A stretch of 64,000 nt of DNA from Chloroflexota bacterium. GTDB taxonomy: Bacteria; Chloroflexota; Anaerolineae; Anaerolineales; Villigracilaceae. This document shows positions 52,508 to 61,004 of the stretch, in pieces. The stretch lies in the NCBI GenBank assembly GCA_016191845.1, contig JACPVF010000007.1, positions 558,001-622,000 of the forward strand, in the 5' to 3' direction. Within the stretch, counting starts at the first letter, position 1. Each line of letters opens with the position of its first letter. The notes beneath the pieces were generated by a model. It did not search any database. It saw nothing but the letters and a program-made list of their open reading frames with translations, and had not been told where the DNA came from. The position numbers and the translations under genes are program-made.

Positions 52508-53539
52508 GTGCCCAAGACCGACAAAAAGCCGTTGCTGGAAGTCAAAAATCTCAAGACATTTTTCAACACCGAGGATGGTGTTGTGCGTGCTGTGGACGGG
52601 GTTAATTTCGAAGTATATCCCGGCGAGGTGCTTGGCCTGGTGGGTGAATCGGGCTGCGGGAAGAGTGTGACCTCGCTTTCGATCATGCGCCTGATCGCAC
52701 CGCCCGGCAAGATCATAGAAGGCGAGATCAACCTCGACGGCCGCAACCTGCTGGAGTTGCCCGAGAGTGAAATGATCAAGATGCGTGGAAACCGCATCTC
52801 GATGATCTTCCAACAACCGCAGACGGCCCTCAATCCGGTCTTCAAGGTCAGCGACCAGATCGCCGAGGTATTGAGCATCCATCAGGATGTTGGCAAGGAG
52901 GCCGGGCGCACCCGTGCCGTGGAATTGCTCAAGATGGTGGGGATTCCGGATGCCGAACGCCGCGCGGAATCCTATCCGCATGAACTGTCGGGCGGCATGG
53001 CTCAGCGCGTGATGATTGCCATGGCCCTGGCCTGCGTGCCCGAATTGCTGATCGCCGACGAACCGACCACCGCCCTGGATGTGACCATCCAGGCGCAGAT
53101 CCTCGACCTGATGCGTGAACTGCGCGAGAAGATGGGCACCTCCGTCATTCTCATCACGCACGACCTGGGCGTGATCGCCGAGATGGCCGAACGGGTGGCC
53201 GTGATGTACGCCGGTGAGATCGTCGAGCAGACCGATGTGGACTCGCTCTTCGAACAGCCGCTGCATCCCTATACCCAGGGCCTGATCGGTTCGATCCCCA
53301 TTTTGGGCGAAATCAAGGAGCGGCTGGAGGTCATCCCCGGCTCGGTGCCCAACCTGGTCAACCTGCCGTCCGGCTGTCGCTTTGCTCCGCGTTGTGCGGC
53401 TCGTGAGAAGTTCGGCCTGAAGGTTTGCTCGGAAGCCAAGCCTGACCTGATCGAAGCCAAGCCCGGCCACCTGGTGCGCTGCTGGCTGTTCCAAAACAAC
53501 GAAGCGCAGGGCCACAAGGCCCCGTTGAGCGTACGATAA
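52508..53539 (+). CDS. Oligopeptide ABC transporter ATPase (DppD-like) 2
   Basis: This 343-residue ATPase starts at GTG after [19 protein letters not shown] is Walker [16 protein letters not shown] the signature with Ala in place of the usual Arg, and [15 protein letters not shown] Walker B. The C-terminal domain contains [17 protein letters not shown]. It differs from the first DppD-like ATPase along its length, so it is not a recent copy. With its partner it forms an ATPase pair lacking its own permeases. Confidence 0.94.
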   Translation: MPKTDKKPLLEVKNLKTFFNTEDGVVRAVDGVNFEVYPGEVLGLVGESGCGKSVTSLSIMRLIAPPGKIIEGEINLDGRNLLELPESEMIKMRGNRISMIFQQPQTALNPVFKVSDQIAEVLSIHQDVGKEAGRTRAVELLKMVGIPDAERRAESYPHELSGGMAQRVMIAMALACVPELLIADEPTTALDVTIQAQILDLMRELREKMGTSVILITHDLGVIAEMAERVAVMYAGEIVEQTDVDSLFEQPLHPYTQGLIGSIPILGEIKERLEVIPGSVPNLVNLPSGCRFAPRCAAREKFGLKVCSEAKPDLIEAKPGHLVRCWLFQNNEAQGHKAPLSVR

Positions 53540-53540
53540 C

Positions 53541-54548
53541 ATGGCGGAGCGAGCGATGATGAACCCTGAAACAGAAACCACCGGCCAGGACCTGGTCCGC
53601 GTTGAGCATCTGACCAAATATTTCCCCGTGCGCGCCGGGCTGATGCAGCGCATCGTCAACTGGGTGAAGGCCGTGGACGATGTCTCCTTCACTGTGAAGC
53701 AAGGCGAGACCCTGGGCCTGGTGGGCGAATCAGGCTGCGGCAAGACGACCGTAGGCCGCTCGATGCTGCGGCTGATCGAACCCACCTCGGGCGCGGTCGA
53801 GTTCGACGGCAAGGATGTGCTCAAGTTGCGCGGCAACGACCTCAAGCACGTCCGCCGCGATATGCAAATCATCTTCCAAGACCCGTACGCTTCGCTCGAT
53901 CCGCGTGTGCCCATCGGCGAGTCGATCATGGAAGGGTTGCATATCCACAATATCGGTTCGCCCAAGGAGCGTTTCGACATGATGCTCGATACGCTCAAGA
54001 AGGTGGGTCTCGAGGATTATCACGCCCGCCGTTACCCGCACGAGTTCTCGGGTGGACAGCGCCAGCGCATCGGCATCGCCCGCGCTCTGGCCCTGCGCCC
54101 CAAGTTCATCGTATGCGATGAGCCGGTCTCGGCTCTGGACGTATCGATCCAGTCGCAGGTGTTGAACATCCTCAATGATTTACAGCAGGAATTCGGCCTG
54201 ACTTATTTGTTCGTGGCGCATAATTTGAGCGTGGTGGAGCACATCTCCACCCGTGTGGCGGTGATGTATCTTGGCAAGATGGTGGAACTGACCGGGCGTG
54301 AGGAGTTGTATCGCAACCCCCTGCATCCGTATACCAAGGCGCTCATGTCGGCCATCCCTGTGCCGAACCCGAAACTGAAACGTCAGCGCACGATCCTCAA
54401 AGGCGACGTGCCCAGCCCGCTCAATCCGCCCAAGGGCTGCCGTTTCCACCCGCGCTGCCCCATCGCGGACAAGATCTGTGGTGAGCAGGAACCCGAGTTC
54501 CGCGAGGCGGTGCCCGGTCATTTTGTGGCCTGTTGGATGGTCAAGTAA
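53541..54548 (+). CDS. Oligopeptide ABC transporter ATPase (DppF-like) 2
   Basis: The 335 residues include [13 protein letters not shown] (Walker A), [15 protein letters not shown] (signature) and [16 protein letters not shown] (Walker B). The [31 protein letters not shown] end is the oligopeptide domain. The start at 53541 is one nucleotide past the preceding stop codon. It is co-transcribed with the ATPase before it and the receiver protein after it. Confidence 0.94.
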   Translation: MAERAMMNPETETTGQDLVRVEHLTKYFPVRAGLMQRIVNWVKAVDDVSFTVKQGETLGLVGESGCGKTTVGRSMLRLIEPTSGAVEFDGKDVLKLRGNDLKHVRRDMQIIFQDPYASLDPRVPIGESIMEGLHIHNIGSPKERFDMMLDTLKKVGLEDYHARRYPHEFSGGQRQRIGIARALALRPKFIVCDEPVSALDVSIQSQVLNILNDLQQEFGLTYLFVAHNLSVVEHISTRVAVMYLGKMVELTGREELYRNPLHPYTKALMSAIPVPNPKLKRQRTILKGDVPSPLNPPKGCRFHPRCPIADKICGEQEPEFREAVPGHFVACWMVK

Positions 54549-54556
54549 GGTTTTCT

Positions 54557-55648
54557 ATGGCACCCTCGATTCTTCTTGTCGACGATCAGCGTGACATCCT
54601 GCGGTTGTTACGTTCCGCGCTGAACACCATCGGGCACGAACTCGACATCATCGAGGCGCCCTCCGGTGAGGAGGCCATGCTCGAAGCCTCGCGCCGCCAC
54701 ATCGACCTGCTGGTGGTGGATTACCTGTTGCCCGGCATGAACGGCATCGAATTGGTGCACAAGATTCGCGGCCGCCACCCTGAGGTCAAGGTCATTCTGG
54801 TCTCGGGCATGTCCGACCGCAAGGCGCGCGATGAGATGATCAATGCCGGTGCGGTTGCCATGTTCGATAAGCCGATCCCTTTGGCCGACTTCCTCGACTC
54901 GGTCGAGCGCAGCCTGGGGTTGGTCCGCACCATCTTTCCCCCCGAAACGTCCGAAAAGAGTGCCCGTCAGCAGAGTCGACTCTCCGATCTGCTGGCCAAC
55001 TTCCGCCAGGATATCAAGGCTCAGGCGGTCTTCCTGCTCAGCGACCGTGGCCGGGTGTTGGTCCGTGCCGGGGAGTTATACGATAGCAGCATGGAGGTCT
55101 CGCTGATTTCGGCCCTGATGGCCATCTTCAGCGCCGGCTTGAAGGTTTCGAAGTTCATTCACCAGGATCAGTTGGAGAGTTTCTACGTCTTCAACGGCGG
55201 CGACCAGGATCTGCTCTTCATCCCGGTCAACCCGATGTATGCCCTGCTCCTGGCGGGCAAGGGGCTGGCTGATCGCGGGACCGTGCTCGACACCGTCCAA
55301 TCCCTGCTGGCTGTGCGGGACGAGGTGGATAAGTCCCTGAGGAATCTCGGCGTGACGGGGCAACTCTCCGCCCCCGAAGCGCAGGTCTCGACGCCCGCAT
55401 CTGCTCCCGCTCCCACGACGCCTGCCAAACTCCCCGAACGGCCCGAGACCATTCAGTATGTCGAGCCGCCGACCATTGCTGAGATGGAAAACCTGTTCAA
55501 ACAGGCCAAAAAGAAAAAGATGAAGACCGGCGAACTGGACGCCTTTTGGGGCGAGGCTGCTGCCAAGCACAGCAACGCTCCCACCAATCCGGACGTCATC
55601 TCGTACGATCAGGCCCGTCAACTCGGCTTGATGCCCGACGACGAGTAA
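54557..55648 (+). CDS. Response-regulator receiver protein with roadblock/LC7-like domain
   Basis: This 363-residue signalling protein has a receiver domain at 1-120: acidic pair Asp9/Asp10, phosphorylation site Asp55 (VVDYLLPGMNG), Ser83 and Lys105. It lacks a DNA-binding output. Residues about 140-260 resemble roadblock/LC7 proteins, which bind small GTPases such as MglA (AVFLLSDRGRVLVRAGE and LLFIPVNPMYALLLAG). A Pro-rich linker and a helical, basic tail follow. The ATG at 54557 follows TAAGG, 8 nt after the ATPase stop, so it lies in the transport operon. Confidence 0.8.
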   Translation: MAPSILLVDDQRDILRLLRSALNTIGHELDIIEAPSGEEAMLEASRRHIDLLVVDYLLPGMNGIELVHKIRGRHPEVKVILVSGMSDRKARDEMINAGAVAMFDKPIPLADFLDSVERSLGLVRTIFPPETSEKSARQQSRLSDLLANFRQDIKAQAVFLLSDRGRVLVRAGELYDSSMEVSLISALMAIFSAGLKVSKFIHQDQLESFYVFNGGDQDLLFIPVNPMYALLLAGKGLADRGTVLDTVQSLLAVRDEVDKSLRNLGVTGQLSAPEAQVSTPASAPAPTTPAKLPERPETIQYVEPPTIAEMENLFKQAKKKKMKTGELDAFWGEAAAKHSNAPTNPDVISYDQARQLGLMPDDE

Positions 55649-55653
55649 CCGTA

Positions 55654-55682
55654 TTGCCCACCCGTCTACCCTGTGATACAAT
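55654..55682 (+). promoter_or_regulatory. Promoter of tRNA-Gln
   Basis: TTGCCC (55654-55659), a 17-nt spacer and TACAAT (55677-55682) place transcription start a few bases before the mature tRNA at 55694. Confidence 0.75.
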
Positions 55683-55693
55683 CTTGCCCGCAC

Positions 55694-55767
55694 TGGGGCA
55701 TGGTGCAACGGCAGCACACCAGCCTTTGGAGCTGTGGATCTTGGTTCGAGTCCAGGTGCCCCAGCCA
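55694..55767 (+). tRNA. tRNA-Gln (anticodon TTG)
   Basis: The acceptor stem TGGGGCA/TGCCCCA, a D arm, the loop CTTTGGA with anticodon TTG, the T arm with TTCGAGT, and an encoded 3' GCCA are all present. The 74-nt length is normal. It reads CAA and probably CAG by wobble. Confidence 0.95.
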
Positions 55768-55773
55768 CACTTT

Positions 55774-55795
55774 CCCGCGTACGCGGGGCTTTTTC
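55774..55795 (+). terminator. Terminator after tRNA-Gln
   Basis: The palindrome CCCGCG-TA-CGCGGG is followed by GCTTTTTC, 6 nt past the CCA end. Confidence 0.9.
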
Positions 55796-55800
55796 TCTAA

Positions 55801-55845
55801 ACAGGTCTTACGGCCCCAGGCGGGCGTAAGCCTGTTTTATTTTTA
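55801..55845 (+). terminator. Second hairpin terminator before glmU
   Basis: ACAGG-CTTACG-CCC pairs with GGG-CGTAAG-CCTGT with small bulges, then TTTTATTTTT. With the previous hairpin it fully insulates glmU from upstream transcription. Confidence 0.8.
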
Positions 55846-55889
55846 CCTCACCCCCCCAACCCCTTCCTGAATGGAAAGGGGAGAGGAGA
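55846..55889. repeat. CCTCACCCC-type hairpin repeat supplying the glmU Shine-Dalgarno
   Basis: A CCTCACCCCCCCAA run leads into CCCCTTCC-TGAAT-GGAAAGGGG (55860-55881) and then GAGAGGAG. The layout resembles short dispersed hairpin repeats known between genes of Chloroflexota and cyanobacteria. The purine arm provides the ribosome-binding site of glmU. Confidence 0.5.
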
Positions 55890-55894
55890 CTACT

Positions 55895-57250
55895 ATGAAG
55901 ATTACAGCCATCCTGCTCGCAGCCGGGCAGGGAACTCGCATGAAGTCCAGTTTGCCCAAGGTGTTGCATCCTGTGGCAGGCAAGCCGATGATCTGGCATG
56001 CGCTCGAAGCCATCAAGATGTCCACCACCGAGAAGCCGGTCGTGGTGGTCGGACATGGCGCGGAAGCGGTCGTGACCTATCTCGACGGCGCAGCCCAGAC
56101 CGTCTTGCAGGAGCCACAGCTGGGTACGGGCCATGCCGTTATGCAGGCGGAGTCGCTTCTGAAAGGGAAATCCGACCTGGTGGTTGTCTGTTACAGTGAC
56201 ATGCCGTTGTTGCGCGGCGAGACGTTGCAGGCGTTGGTCGAAATGCAGAAGGCCAACAAGGGCCCCATCTCCATGCTGACGGTGGTGGCCGACGATCCGC
56301 GCGGGTTTGGGCGTATTGTCCGCAAGGAGGATGGGACCGTGGCGGCCATTGTCGAGGAATATGTCGCCACCGAGGAGCAGAAGCGCATCAAGGAATTGAA
56401 CGTAGGCGGCTACTGTTTCGATGCCAACTGGCTGTGGGATGCTCTGCACCGCATCCCATTATCACCGAAGGGTGAGTATTACCTGACCGACACAGTGGAA
56501 CTGGCCGTGCGTGATGGCCTGCCCGTACAGGCCACCGTCATGGACGACCTGGAAGAGACGATCGGTGTCAACACACGCATCCACCTCTCCGAGGTTGAGG
56601 CCGCCATGCGCCGCCGCATCAATCAGACGCACATGCTCAACGGCGTGACTCTCATTGATCCCAATGCAACCTACATCGAAGCTGGTGTGACCATTGGCCG
56701 CGACACGACCATCATGCCCAATACCTATCTGCAAGGCAAGACCGTGATCGGCGAAGGAAACATCATCGGCCCGAACAGCATCATTCGCAATTCGAAGATC
56801 GGCAACCGCTGTAAGGTGCTGGCTGTCGATATGGAAGGTGCCTGGTTGGAAGATGATGTGGACATGGGTCCATTCGCACGTCTGCGCAAGGGAGCACATC
56901 TGGGGAATCATGTCCACATGGGCAACTTCGGGGAGGTCAAAGACTCATACCTGCGCGACGGCGTCAAGATGGGACACTTCTCCTACATCGGCAATGCTGA
57001 CATCGGTTCTGAGACCAACATCGGCGCGGGCACCATCACCTGCAATTACGATGGCGAAAAGAAACATCCCACTACTATCGGCGAGAATGTCTTCATCGGT
57101 TCGGACACGATGTTGGTGGCTCCGCTCAAACTGGGCGACGGCGCACGTACAGGGGCAGGCTCGGTAGTAACCAAGGACGTGGCCGACGATACGCTTGTTG
57201 TGGGCGTGCCTGCCCGTGCAATCAAGAAGTTGGAACGCAAGAAGAAATAG
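55895..57250 (+). CDS. glmU: Bifunctional GlmU (UDP-GlcNAc synthesis)
   Basis: This 451-residue enzyme acetylates glucosamine 1-phosphate and couples it to UTP, giving UDP-GlcNAc for cell-wall and surface polymers. ILLAAGQGTRMKSSLPKVLH is the uridylyltransferase start and PGGYCFD-like NVGGYCFDANWLW follows. The C-terminal left-handed beta-helix has hexapeptides (GVTIGRDTTIMPNTYL, DIGSETNIGAGTITCNYDGEKKHPT) holding the acetyltransferase site. The ATG at 55895 follows GAGAGGAG. Length and motifs are complete. Confidence 0.95.
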   Translation: MKITAILLAAGQGTRMKSSLPKVLHPVAGKPMIWHALEAIKMSTTEKPVVVVGHGAEAVVTYLDGAAQTVLQEPQLGTGHAVMQAESLLKGKSDLVVVCYSDMPLLRGETLQALVEMQKANKGPISMLTVVADDPRGFGRIVRKEDGTVAAIVEEYVATEEQKRIKELNVGGYCFDANWLWDALHRIPLSPKGEYYLTDTVELAVRDGLPVQATVMDDLEETIGVNTRIHLSEVEAAMRRRINQTHMLNGVTLIDPNATYIEAGVTIGRDTTIMPNTYLQGKTVIGEGNIIGPNSIIRNSKIGNRCKVLAVDMEGAWLEDDVDMGPFARLRKGAHLGNHVHMGNFGEVKDSYLRDGVKMGHFSYIGNADIGSETNIGAGTITCNYDGEKKHPTTIGENVFIGSDTMLVAPLKLGDGARTGAGSVVTKDVADDTLVVGVPARAIKKLERKKK

Positions 57251-57309
57251 TTTTTTTGGGGAATGCGGACCCGGATCTGCATCCCTTCACTACACTTGAA
57301 GGAAATACC

Positions 57310-57723
57310 ATGACCATCACCCTGACTGATCAGGAGCGTCAACACCTGATCCAACTGGCCAACGAAGTCCGAAAGAACGCCTATGTACCGTATTCCCACT
57401 ATCGTGTGGGTGCGGCTTTGCGTTCCAAGAGTGGACGCATCTTCACGGGCGTCAACGTGGAAAGTGCCGCCTATCCCACCACCATGTGCGCCGAGCGGAC
57501 GGCTGTCTTCAAAGCGGTCTCGGAAGGCGAGCGTGAGTTCGACGCCATTGCGGTCGTGACCGACAATGGCGGTTCGCCCTGTGGCTCCTGCCGCCAAGTG
57601 CTGGCTGAGTTCGGCCTCGACACCGTGGTGTTGATCGCCGACGGTGATGGGCGACTCCATCACGAGATGATTCTGTCCGACCTGCTGCCCGAAGCCTTCA
57701 CACCCAACCACCTGCCTGGATAA
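57310..57723 (+). CDS. cdd: Cytidine deaminase
   Basis: This 137-residue zinc enzyme converts cytidine and deoxycytidine to uridine forms in pyrimidine salvage. Zinc and proton shuttle are visible as Cys60-Ala-Glu62 (TMCAERTA) and Cys91/Cys94 (SPCGSC). Its small size fits the homotetrameric type. The ATG at 57310 follows GAAGGAAA; earlier in-frame starts are poor. recO begins 3 nt after its stop codon. Confidence 0.96.
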   Translation: MTITLTDQERQHLIQLANEVRKNAYVPYSHYRVGAALRSKSGRIFTGVNVESAAYPTTMCAERTAVFKAVSEGEREFDAIAVVTDNGGSPCGSCRQVLAEFGLDTVVLIADGDGRLHHEMILSDLLPEAFTPNHLPG

Positions 57724-57726
57724 CCC

Positions 57727-58485
57727 ATGGCCGACTTCCGTTCGCTGCGCGCCGAAGCCGTCGTCCTGCGTCATACCGACTGGGGTGAGGCCGACCGACT
57801 GCTCACGCTGTACACGCGCGAGCAGGGCAAGGTGCGCGCAGTGGCCAAAGGCGCACGCAAGATCAACTCGCGCAAGGCAGGGCATCTCGAACCGTTTACG
57901 CGCGTCAAGCTTCAACTCGCCAGGGGCCGCGACCTGTTGATCGTGACCCAGGCCGAGAGTGTGGACGCCTATCAACCCCTGCGCGAGGATCTGACGCGCA
58001 TGAGCGCTGCCGCCTATGTTGTCGAACTGCTCGACCGCTTCGTACCCGACGAGGAGGTCTCCGTCCCGTCGCTGTATCGCCTCCTGACGGAGACCCTCGC
58101 TCGTTTGGCTGCCGAGTCCGACCCCTGGCTGCCCGTCCGCTATTATGAGATGCGCCTGCTCGATTTCCTGGGGTTTCGCCCGCAACTGTTCGAGTGTGCC
58201 AACTGCGGGCGTGAGATCCTGCCCGAGGACCAATTCTTCTCCTACAGCGCGGGTGGCGCCATTTGTCCGCGTTGCGGTGAAGGGTTGCGGGGATTGCACA
58301 AGATCTCCATCGAGGCGCTCAAATACCTGCGCCACTTCCAGCGCAGCACGTACCGAGAAGCCCAACGCGCTCATCCCGAAGCCGACACGCGACACGAGAT
58401 GGAAACACTCATGCAGGGTTACTTTACCCATCTACTCGAACGTGAATTGAAAACGCCGGGTTTTATCAAGTCGATTCAAAAGTGA
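57727..58485 (+). CDS. recO: DNA repair protein RecO
   Basis: RecO loads RecA on SSB-coated DNA with RecR. The 252 residues have an OB-fold start (RSLRAEAVVLRHTDWGEADRLLTLYTREQGKVRAVAKGARK) and a helical C-terminus with a zinc finger (CANCGREI at about 158-165, CPRCGEG at about 180-186). The ATG at 57727 sits 3 nt after cdd, a tight operon arrangement. The 104-residue gene follows after 6 nt. Confidence 0.94.
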   Translation: MADFRSLRAEAVVLRHTDWGEADRLLTLYTREQGKVRAVAKGARKINSRKAGHLEPFTRVKLQLARGRDLLIVTQAESVDAYQPLREDLTRMSAAAYVVELLDRFVPDEEVSVPSLYRLLTETLARLAAESDPWLPVRYYEMRLLDFLGFRPQLFECANCGREILPEDQFFSYSAGGAICPRCGEGLRGLHKISIEALKYLRHFQRSTYREAQRAHPEADTRHEMETLMQGYFTHLLERELKTPGFIKSIQK

Positions 58486-58491
58486 AAGAAG

Positions 58492-58806
58492 ATGTGGAAG
58501 GTTGACTTTTTGGTGAATGGCCCTCTCTCGTTGACCGCTTTCCTTGGCGTGGACGGTTCGTTGGTCTTCGAAGAAGTGAATGACGTTTTGGCAGTGAGTC
58601 CGTCTCATAAACCGGACTTATATCATCTCCTGCTTTTGGCCTTTGAAAACGTTGAACATGCCGCGGACGATACTCCCGATAAGCGCCTGTTCCATGTTTT
58701 GCAGACCCTGTCTGATCTTGGCCATTGGCAGTCTCTGGATGAGGTGGAAGTCTGGTTGCTGGAACGCAATATCCCCTTCTTGAAAATGCATCAGGCCTGT
58801 AAATGA
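58492..58806 (+). CDS. Hypothetical protein
   Basis: I do not recognise this 104-residue soluble protein. It has a strand-rich first half (WKVDFLVNGPLSLTAFLGVDGSLVF) and a helical middle (PDLYHLLLLAFENVEHAADDTP). It starts 6 nt after recO and ends in the stem of a terminator, so it is the last gene of cdd-recO. Confidence 0.6.
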   Translation: MWKVDFLVNGPLSLTAFLGVDGSLVFEEVNDVLAVSPSHKPDLYHLLLLAFENVEHAADDTPDKRLFHVLQTLSDLGHWQSLDEVEVWLLERNIPFLKMHQACK

Positions 58807-58841
58807 GTAGCGCGAGGAATATCCTCGCGCTACTTTTTTTT
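58806..58841 (+). terminator. Intrinsic terminator of the cdd-recO operon
   Basis: A 13-bp perfect stem (58806-58818 with 58822-58834) closes on ATA and is followed by seven or more T's. The stop codon's last base is the first base of the stem. Confidence 0.93.
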
Positions 58842-59591
58842 CAACCTTTTCATGATGAACGATTGGGTCATCCGCTGGGTGTTGATCGGCTGACCGACCG
58901 CTTTGGCGTCGGTGGCGAACCCGAATCTCCGCAAGATCATATAACGGAACCAGCTTGTGAACATCTTCGGCGAGAACTTCTCTTCATCAAGGATGGGCAC
59001 TGTGGCGTTTCGATTCAACGCCTCGCGCAAATCCTGTGCTGTCTTGCCAGGGAATTCGGTTCGCGCTCCGCCGATGGTCCAATATACATGCGAGTCGCTG
59101 CTGCCGATGCGCGCCAGGGGCAGGTAGATTGAGAGTTTTTGCACCGTGCCGTTGAAGGAACGTGTGCCCATGTTGTGCGTCTCGATGCCTTTCAATACGC
59201 CCTTGGCAATGGGATGAGCCAACACTCCCAGCACCGCCTCCATGCTTAAGCTGCCTGGCAGGGGATTGAACGGGTGTGGCGCAATGGCGATGCCGCCTTG
59301 TTTACCGATGAAGAGCAGGGTCTCGATCAGCGGTCTGTCCGCTGGCGGCAGGGTCTCGATGAACAGCGCCAGGATGTGCCCGTCCGCAGTTGTAACCTCC
59401 ACCCCGGGAATGGATTCCAAACCGAATTGCGGTGCCAGGCTGCGGGCTTCCAAAGAGCCGCGAATCTCGTCATGGTCCGTCACGGCAATGACGGACAACT
59501 TCATGTCGGCGGCCTGTTTGAGGAGGGCCCGCACCGTGGTGGCCGAGTCGGGTGAGTAGATGCTGTGGATGTGAAGATCGGCAAATCCCAT
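58830..59591 (-). CDS. PHP-domain phosphoesterase
   Basis: The product has 253 residues. GFADLHIHSIYSPD holds the first metal-binding HxH of PHP enzymes, VTDHDEIRGS the second site and IAPHPFNPLPGS the third; SSDSHVYWTIGG is the fourth. This set predicts a trinuclear metal phosphoesterase of the YciV/TrpH class, which acts on nucleotide 3',5'-bisphosphates or short RNA. The ATG at 59591 is preferred over a TTG 12 nt earlier. Its end overlaps the terminator of the convergent operon. Confidence 0.85.
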   Translation of the reverse strand: MGFADLHIHSIYSPDSATTVRALLKQAADMKLSVIAVTDHDEIRGSLEARSLAPQFGLESIPGVEVTTADGHILALFIETLPPADRPLIETLLFIGKQGGIAIAPHPFNPLPGSLSMEAVLGVLAHPIAKGVLKGIETHNMGTRSFNGTVQKLSIYLPLARIGSSDSHVYWTIGGARTEFPGKTAQDLREALNRNATVPILDEEKFSPKMFTSWFRYMILRRFGFATDAKAVGQPINTQRMTQSFIMKRLKKK

Positions 59592-59655
59592 GTTGTTTCC
59601 CAACCTAAAAATTATAGCGGAGAGTTTTTCTGCGCACGGATTTTGTAAACAATCT

Positions 59656-60825
59656 CTAAAGTCTGCGGCTCCAGTTTAACACAAAAAGCCATGCCACCAA
59701 TACTACGATGGGCTTCAATCCACGCCATAACAGGATCTGGAACCACTTCCACTTTAACGGATAGATGATCTGCGCGATGACCCATCGCGCGACCAAAGTT
59801 TGTCCCAGACCGCTCATCAGGACCCTCTGACGGTATCCGCCAAAAGAGAAATCCCCACGCCGAAAGGCTTCACCGATTTCCTTTGCAGCCACGCGGCCAT
59901 AGCCCAATGCCATGCTGATGCCTTCCCCGAAAATCGGGTCTGCGCCTGCGGCGTCCCCAACCAGCAGCACCCTCGGTGCTGAGAGCGGATGCGTCGGCTC
60001 GAACCAGCGGATGGGATGCCCTTTCAGTTCATACTTATCCAGGTCGAACCCTTGGCGGGACATCTCCTCGGCTAGCGGCTGCTTGAGCGCGGGGCGTTTT
60101 TCATTCGCGAGCAGGTTTGTGTCGTACACGCCCCAACAGCGCATTGGCTGACCTTTAATCTGCGTGGGAAAGTCCCATACGTAGCCCGCGATACCGTCGG
60201 GCACGGGGAAAAAATCAAAGTAGGCCTGCTCCCACTGTCCCTCACGGGTCACCTCCCCAAAATCCGAAGAATTTGGGGGAGGCAGGGTGGGGGTTATCAC
60301 CTCCAGCACCCGCGCCGTGGACACGGGTGCATTCGGCCACACACAGCGGCGTGTGACGCCGTTCGAGCCATCCGCACCGACCACAACCTGCGCGCGGAAA
60401 TCGCCCTGATCCGTTTCCACAGTGACGCCGCCCGCATCGGGGCGGACGTTCTTTACCTGTACACCCTCACGAATCTCGATACCCCGTTCCCGCGCCTTCT
60501 TTGCCAGCCAGTGGTCGAACTCGTCACGGCGGATGATGCGCAAAGTGTGACGCCTCGGCGCGCGGATCGTCAGCCCCTTGCCCGCAAAGTCGAAGTGTGC
60601 GGCGGAGGCATCCACGTGCGGGATTTCGCTCACATCCAGGCCAAGCCCCGCAAGGATGACCTCCGCGTCAACGACCAGGCCGCCCGCACATAACTTGGGG
60701 CGCGGATACCGCTCCTTTTCCAGGACCAGGATGCGGGGCGCGAGATGTGGATAATCCCGTGCCAGGTGCAGAGCGGCGGAGAGTCCGCTGGGGCCGCCGC
60801 CAAGGATCAAGATGTCAGTTTGCAT
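59656..60825 (-). CDS. Geranylgeranyl-reductase-family flavoprotein
   Basis: This FAD-dependent oxidoreductase has 389 residues. ILILGGGPSGLSAALHLAR at 5-23 binds the FAD ADP moiety; VVGADGSNGVTRR and LLVGDAAGADPIFGEGISMALGYG are the other conserved sites. The RPKLCAGGLV stretch is typical of the GGR group, which reduces isoprenoid chains. A C-terminal hydrophobic segment (about 355-385) suggests membrane contact. It may act on quinone or lipid side chains; a single gene gives no pathway. Confidence 0.85.
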   Translation of the reverse strand: MQTDILILGGGPSGLSAALHLARDYPHLAPRILVLEKERYPRPKLCAGGLVVDAEVILAGLGLDVSEIPHVDASAAHFDFAGKGLTIRAPRRHTLRIIRRDEFDHWLAKKARERGIEIREGVQVKNVRPDAGGVTVETDQGDFRAQVVVGADGSNGVTRRCVWPNAPVSTARVLEVITPTLPPPNSSDFGEVTREGQWEQAYFDFFPVPDGIAGYVWDFPTQIKGQPMRCWGVYDTNLLANEKRPALKQPLAEEMSRQGFDLDKYELKGHPIRWFEPTHPLSAPRVLLVGDAAGADPIFGEGISMALGYGRVAAKEIGEAFRRGDFSFGGYRQRVLMSGLGQTLVARWVIAQIIYPLKWKWFQILLWRGLKPIVVLVAWLFVLNWSRRL

Positions 60826-60857
60826 GGCGATATTTTAACTATCTCTGTCCGAATAGG

Positions 60858-60940
60858 GTAACCAGGACTTTCTTAAAAAGTCAGGCGGTCGTGCAGTGCT
60901 AAAGGCTTCGACCCAGCGTGCCAACAGTCCTGGGGTTACT
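60858..60940. other. Structured intergenic sequence
   Basis: GTAACC-AGGACT near 60860 is complementary to AGTCCT-GGGGTTAC near 60930. A smaller GACTTT-CTTA-AAAGTC lies inside. This is an imperfect long-range stem of about 12 bp with a 2-nt bulge. I cannot match it to a known RNA. Confidence 0.3.
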
Positions 60941-61004
60941 TGTAAAATAAGATAAAAAATGTCAAAATGGTTTATCGTCTCCATCCCCAGCTTAGGAGGA
61001 ATCC

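Noticed and set aside
60746-60754. A TGTGGATAA sequence, equal to a consensus DnaA box
   Set aside because: It is a single copy inside the geranylgeranyl-reductase-like gene with no cluster of boxes or AT-rich unwinding region nearby, so it is not evidence of an origin.
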